Positions 60,010-64,000 of a stretch of 64,000 bases of DNA are shown here, piece after piece. Below the pieces are notes generated by a model that was not told the DNA's origin, did no database searches, and saw only the letters and a list, made by a program, of their open reading frames with translations. Position numbers and translations under genes: made by a program. Origin of the DNA: Dichloromethanomonas sp964477085 (GTDB lineage: Bacteria > Bacillota > Desulfitobacteriia > Desulfitobacteriales > Syntrophobotulaceae); NCBI GenBank assembly GCA_964477085.1, contig CAYZDF010000005.1, forward strand, positions 13,400 to 77,399. Direction: 5' to 3'. The stretch's first letter is position 1. Each line of letters begins with the position of its first letter.

Positions 60010-60950
60010 TCCAGAAAAGCTCCAATCCCTCTGTATTTGTTGTATCTCCGGTTAAGGACGTCATCAATCTGTTCTTTCATGGCTTTAAAAGGAACTTTTA
60101 AGAGGTTTTCTTTAATATCAGCTGCCATTGCTTCTTCATCCTTATGCGCACCACCTGCAGGCTCGGGAAGAATCTTATCGATAATCTGCATCTCTTTTAG
60201 GTCTTGAGCTGTGATCTTCATGATTTGGGCTGCTTCCTTGGCTCTGGAAGCATCCTTCCAGAGAATACTGGCGAAACCTTCAGGGGTAAGGATGGAGTAC
60301 ACAGAGTGTTCCAGCATCCAAATCTCATCGGCAACTGACAGGGCCAAGGCCCCACCACTTCCGCCTTCACCGATTACGATGGAGATAACGGGCGTACGTA
60401 AATTGATCATCTCCAAGAGATTTCTGGCAATCGCTTCACCTTGTCCTCTTTCCTCAGCTCCAATACCGGGATAGGCCCCAGGCGTATCAATAAAACAGAT
60501 GATGGGCCTTTGAAATTTTTCGGCCTGTTTCATCAGTCTCAGTGCTTTGCGAAATCCTTCGGGGTTCGGCATCCCAAAGTTGCGAAGAACGTTTTCTTTG
60601 GTATTCCTTCCTTTTTGTTGGCCAATCACAGTGACGGGAAGATCGCGTAATCTAGCTACCCCTCCAACAATACAGGGATCATCACGGAAATGACGATCGC
60701 CATGAAGCTCGATAAACCCATCGAAGATCTTTTCAATATAGTCAAGTGCTGTTGGTCGCTCGATCATCCTAGAAAGGGTCAATTTGTCCATCGGGCTCAG
60801 GTTAATGATCGCCTCTGATTTCATTTGGGCCAGTTTATCTTCCAGGACTTTGATCTCTGCCGAGAAATTGGTTTTCTTATCCTGAGCAAACTTCTTAAGG
60901 TCTTCGATCTTATTATTAAGTTCCGTTATATCCTTTTCCCGTTCTAACAT
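60006..60950 (-). CDS. accA: Acetyl-CoA carboxylase carboxyltransferase alpha subunit
   Basis: 314 aa: ARMIERPTALDYIEKIFDGFIELHGDR, FIDTPGAYPGIGAEERGQGEAIARNL, GEGGSGGALAL. Carboxyl transfer from carboxybiotin to acetyl-CoA, with AccD. RBS AGGAG. Coupled to birA. Confidence 0.96.
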   Translation of the reverse strand: MLEREKDITELNNKIEDLKKFAQDKKTNFSAEIKVLEDKLAQMKSEAIINLSPMDKLTLSRMIERPTALDYIEKIFDGFIELHGDRHFRDDPCIVGGVARLRDLPVTVIGQQKGRNTKENVLRNFGMPNPEGFRKALRLMKQAEKFQRPIICFIDTPGAYPGIGAEERGQGEAIARNLLEMINLRTPVISIVIGEGGSGGALALSVADEIWMLEHSVYSILTPEGFASILWKDASRAKEAAQIMKITAQDLKEMQIIDKILPEPAGGAHKDEEAMAADIKENLLKVPFKAMKEQIDDVLNRRYNKYRGIGAFLE

Positions 60951-61058
60951 CGAACCACTCCTAAGTTTTCCAGTACTTCATTATCTTTTTTTAAAATGCT
61001 ATTGTTTACTCAAGATGAACAATGCTTAATGACAGAGCCCTTTTTTATAATTAATCTA

Positions 61059-61934
61059 TCAATGATGTATTTTAATCAAACGGGATAAGGTCAGTTTTAG
61101 ATTATCCCTGGCCACAATTTTATCGATCAGTCCATGTTCCAGCAGAAACTCTGCTGTTTGGAATCCTTCCGGAAGTTTTTGTCTGATGGTTTGTTCGACA
61201 ACCCTTTTACCGGCAAAACCAACCAACGCACCTGGCTCAGCCAGAGTTATGTCACCTAACATGGCGAAACTGGCTGTAACCCCTCCGGTAGTAGGATCTG
61301 TAAGTACCGAAATGTAGAGGCCACCTGCCTGATCATGTCTCGCTGCTGCAGCTGAAGTCTTGGCCATCTGCATGAGGGAGAACATCCCTTCCTGCATCCG
61401 GGCACCTCCTGAGGCCGTAAAGATGATGATGGGCTTTTTCTTAGCTGTCGCCAGTTCAAAGGCCCGAGTGACCTTTTCACCCACCACAGAACCCATGCTT
61501 CCCATCATAAAGTTACTATCCATAACGGCGATCACAGCGTCATTGCCATGAATTTTACCATAGCCTGTGACTACTGCTTCAGAAAGAACTGATTTTTCTC
61601 TGCTTTCCTGGATTTTATCTTCATATCCTTGAAAATCGAGAGGATTGACACTGGTGAGACCTTCATCAATTTCCTTAAATGTTCCGGTATCCATTATCAG
61701 TTCTATTCTTTCCCTGGCAGTCATCCGATAGTGATAACCACAAGATGAACAGACCTTGTTATTATTACAAAGGTCTTTATTATAAATCGTTTCCCCACAT
61801 TTTTCACATTTGATCCATAACCCGTTCGGTATGGACGGGGCTGGAAGGCTGCTCTGCTCTCCCTGAGTCTGCGGGGTATTCTGTTGTATCACAAGGTAAC
61901 GTGGTTTTTTAAAAACCTTATTGATCTTAAACAT
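61059..61934 (-). CDS. accD: Acetyl-CoA carboxylase carboxyltransferase beta subunit
   Basis: 291 aa from ATG (MFKINKVFKKPRYLVIQ). Zinc finger CEKCGETIYNKDLCNNNKVCSSC (CxxC...CxxC, about 37-60), then GKIHGNDAVIAVMDSNFMMGSMGSVVGEK and TASGGARMQEG. Pairs with AccA. The start two codons further upstream (TTG/GTG) is possible. Confidence 0.95.
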   Translation of the reverse strand: MFKINKVFKKPRYLVIQQNTPQTQGEQSSLPAPSIPNGLWIKCEKCGETIYNKDLCNNNKVCSSCGYHYRMTARERIELIMDTGTFKEIDEGLTSVNPLDFQGYEDKIQESREKSVLSEAVVTGYGKIHGNDAVIAVMDSNFMMGSMGSVVGEKVTRAFELATAKKKPIIIFTASGGARMQEGMFSLMQMAKTSAAAARHDQAGGLYISVLTDPTTGGVTASFAMLGDITLAEPGALVGFAGKRVVEQTIRQKLPEGFQTAEFLLEHGLIDKIVARDNLKLTLSRLIKIHH

Positions 61935-62052
61935 TGGCACCAACCGTTATAGTTTTTATCCTTGGATTTCATGCTTAAAGCATTCTATGACAGGGCTTTT
62001 CTCCATAATACGTAAAAAAAGAAATGCGACTGATATTTTTGCCGTTTAGTAG

Positions 62053-63399
62053 TTATTTAAGGTTAAATTCCTTGGCTATAAACGAAGTATCAATATCGCC
62101 TTGGATAAAATTTTCGTTGTTAAGAATCTGAAAAAGGAACTCGATGTTGGTATCGATCCCTTCAATGATCAACTCATCAAGAGCACGACGCATCTTATTT
62201 AAGGCTTCTCCTCTATCTCTTCCATAAGTGATCAGTTTGCCAATCATAGAGTCATAGGTAGGTGGGATTTCATAACCGTTATAGAGAGCTGTATCAAAAC
62301 GGACACCGCTGCCACCCGGCCATAAAATAATATTGGCTCTGCCTGGTGAAGGCCTGAATCCCAGTGATGGGTTTTCGGCATTGATCCTGCATTCTACGGC
62401 ATGCCCCTTAATCATAACATGTTCTTGTCGAACTTCAAGCTTCTCCCCAGAAGCTATTCTGATCTGTTCCTGAACGATGTCCATACCAGTAACCAGTTCG
62501 GTTACCGGATGCTCGACCTGAATACGGGTATTCATCTCCATGAAATAATAATTGCCGTTTTTATCCACCAGGAATTCGATGGTTCCGGCATTTTTATATC
62601 CTACAGCTTTGGCAGCACGAACTGCTGCCTCACCCATTTTCTCCCTCAGTTCCTGGGTGAGCACGGTTGAAGGCGCTTCTTCAATAACCTTTTGATTTCG
62701 ACGTTGAATAGAACAATCCCGTTCTCCTAAATGGATCACGTTTCCATAATTATCTGCCAGTATCTGAAATTCGATATGCCTTGGTTCTTCCAGATACTTT
62801 TCCATATACATGGAGTCATCATTAAAGGCTGCTTTGGCTTCTGTTTTGGCTGTTTCATAAGCCTTTTTAAGTTCATCGGCACTGCGGACGATTCTGATTC
62901 CACGACCGCCGCCGCCTGCTGAAGCTTTAAGCATAATAGGATAGGCGATGGACTCTGCAGCTTTTACTGCATGTCCGAAATCTTCAAGAATCCCCTCGAC
63001 ACCGGGGACAACCGGAACCTTGGCATCAATCATCATTTGTCTGGCTTTGGCTTTATTGCCCATGATCTCAATAACCTCGGGGTCCGGACCAATAAAGGTA
63101 ATATTACATTCCCTGCACATCTCTGCGAATTGACTGTTTTCCGCCAAAAAACCAAACCCTGGATGAATAGCTTCGGCACCGGTGAGGACAGTCGAGCTGA
63201 TGATGTTTTCAGTATTTAGATAACTATCTCTGGCTCGTGCAGGTCCAATACAGACAGCTTCATCAGCCAGGTCGACATGCAGGGCATTACGATCGATCTC
63301 TGAGTAGACAGCTACGGTCTGAATTCCCATCTCCCTACAGGCCCTGATGATTCGAACGGCTATCTCTCCTCGATTGGCAATGAGAATTTTATTGAACAA
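62053..63399 (-). CDS. accC: Biotin carboxylase subunit of acetyl-CoA carboxylase
   Basis: 448 aa: N-terminal ANRGEIAVRIIRA, ATP-grasp loop KASAGGGGRGIRIV, ERDCSIQRRNQKVIEEAPS, EMNTRIQVEHPVTE, and RINAEN. Carboxylates AccB-biotin using bicarbonate and ATP. TTG start with AAGGTG 5 bp upstream. Full-length. Confidence 0.96.
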   Translation of the reverse strand: MFNKILIANRGEIAVRIIRACREMGIQTVAVYSEIDRNALHVDLADEAVCIGPARARDSYLNTENIISSTVLTGAEAIHPGFGFLAENSQFAEMCRECNITFIGPDPEVIEIMGNKAKARQMMIDAKVPVVPGVEGILEDFGHAVKAAESIAYPIMLKASAGGGGRGIRIVRSADELKKAYETAKTEAKAAFNDDSMYMEKYLEEPRHIEFQILADNYGNVIHLGERDCSIQRRNQKVIEEAPSTVLTQELREKMGEAAVRAAKAVGYKNAGTIEFLVDKNGNYYFMEMNTRIQVEHPVTELVTGMDIVQEQIRIASGEKLEVRQEHVMIKGHAVECRINAENPSLGFRPSPGRANIILWPGGSGVRFDTALYNGYEIPPTYDSMIGKLITYGRDRGEALNKMRRALDELIIEGIDTNIEFLFQILNNENFIQGDIDTSFIAKEFNLK

Positions 63400-63519
63400 A
63401 ATTTCACCTTCTCATTAAAATAGCTCTGATATCTAAAAGTAATCAAAAAAAACTATAATAAGTAAAACATTTTATCTTTTTATAGACTAAGACATAGAGA
63501 TTAAAGATTGATGAGAATA

Positions 63520-63945
63520 CTAACCCACGAAAAACATCAGTTCAGCTTCCACCGCTGTCTTTCCGTCCACTGTGGCTAAGGCTTTTCCAATCCCCGCCGG
63601 GCCTTTAATCTTAATGATTTCTACTTCCAGTCTGAGAACATCACCTGGTACAACTTTTTTTCTGATCTTAGCCTTATCGATACCCGTAAAGTACGCTATT
63701 TTCCCTTGGTATTTTTCCATCTTCAGAAGTGCTACTGCTCCGGCCTGAGCCAGGGCTTCAATGATTAAGACAGCAGGCATCACCGGCTCCTGAGGAAAAT
63801 GTCCCTGGAAAAAGTATTCATTCATGGTTACATTTTTATAGGCCACTACTTTTTTTCCGACTTCCAGTTCTTCAACTTTATCGATCAGAAGAAACGGATA
63901 ACGATGAGGGATAATCTCCTCTATCTCTTTGATTCCAAGTTGCAT
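63520..63945 (-). CDS. fabZ: 3-hydroxyacyl-ACP dehydratase
   Basis: 141 aa from ATG 6 bp after GGAGG (MQLGIKEIEEIIPHRYPFLLIDKV). Hotdog fold; His in FFQGHFPQEPVMPAVL and Glu in IIEALAQ are catalytic. Fatty-acid elongation. In related genomes accB precedes fabZ; here it would be beyond the right edge. Confidence 0.94.
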   Translation of the reverse strand: MQLGIKEIEEIIPHRYPFLLIDKVEELEVGKKVVAYKNVTMNEYFFQGHFPQEPVMPAVLIIEALAQAGAVALLKMEKYQGKIAYFTGIDKAKIRKKVVPGDVLRLEVEIIKIKGPAGIGKALATVDGKTAVEAELMFFVG

Positions 63946-64000
63946 ATATAACCTCCGTGATAGCTTGACCAATAGTCTTAAGCTTTAGTAACAATAAACA

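Overview
The window looks like a chromosomal segment of a Gram-positive, probably spore-forming Clostridia-type Firmicute (Peptococcaceae/Desulfitobacterium-Dehalobacter-like by gene content; genus is inference). The signs are purine-rich Shine-Dalgarno sites with frequent TTG/GTG starts, secreted proteins with CWB2 cell-wall repeats, a CtsR-type operator in front of clpP, a KinA/KinE-like soluble PAS histidine kinase and a split acetyl-CoA carboxylase operon.

Layout. (1) 1-12.3 kb, mostly minus strand: the end of a surface-polysaccharide cluster (WbpB-, WbpA- and WbpM/CapD-like nucleotide-sugar enzymes), a RAYT-type HUH transposase framed by its REP-like repeats, two paralogous secreted proteins with a lysozyme-like domain plus three CWB2 repeats, two secreted/anchored proteins of unknown function, and galU. 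(2) 12.4-16.5 kb: clpP, hsp20, an NDP-sugar pyrophosphorylase and an MGDG-synthase-type glycosyltransferase. (3) 16,520-52,420: a complete transposable (Mu-like) prophage of 35.9 kb. Its exact ends can be read: TG...CA termini with a shared terminal repeat and a 5-bp target duplication TAATA on both sides. (4) 52.5-64 kb: a CapA-family protein, bactofilin, TerC, a degenerate LytS-like remnant, a PAS histidine kinase, bioY and the birA-accA-accD-accC-fabZ operon (minus strand; accB is presumably just outside the window).

The prophage is read mostly right to left. On the plus strand at its right are the S24/LexA-type repressor and a two-gene module of unknown function. The divergent early promoter has a palindromic operator in its spacer. 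It drives small regulators, MuA transposase, MuB ATPase, a displaced amidase endolysin, Gam, GemA(gp16) and the activator Mor. A terminator and a probable Mor-dependent late promoter follow, then holin, terminases, portal, F, protease I, decoration protein, capsid T, G, sheath, tube, a -1 frameshifted G/GT tail chaperone, tape measure, baseplate, fibre, XkdX and an anti-defence gene.

Most interesting points: a Phage_gp49_66-DUF2829 fusion (Tad2-type anti-Thoeris protein) at the prophage end; a papain-fold cysteine peptidase fused to a SPOR domain among the baseplate genes, in a host that carries CWB2-type surface proteins; a textbook T-TTT-TTA programmed frameshift; a plus-strand membrane-protein 'moron' with its own promoter inside the minus-strand tail genes; a helically phased GCGTTA array in the F-I gap, which is the position of the strong gyrase site in Mu; and an inverted repeat able to hide the ribosome-binding site of an early plus-strand gene.
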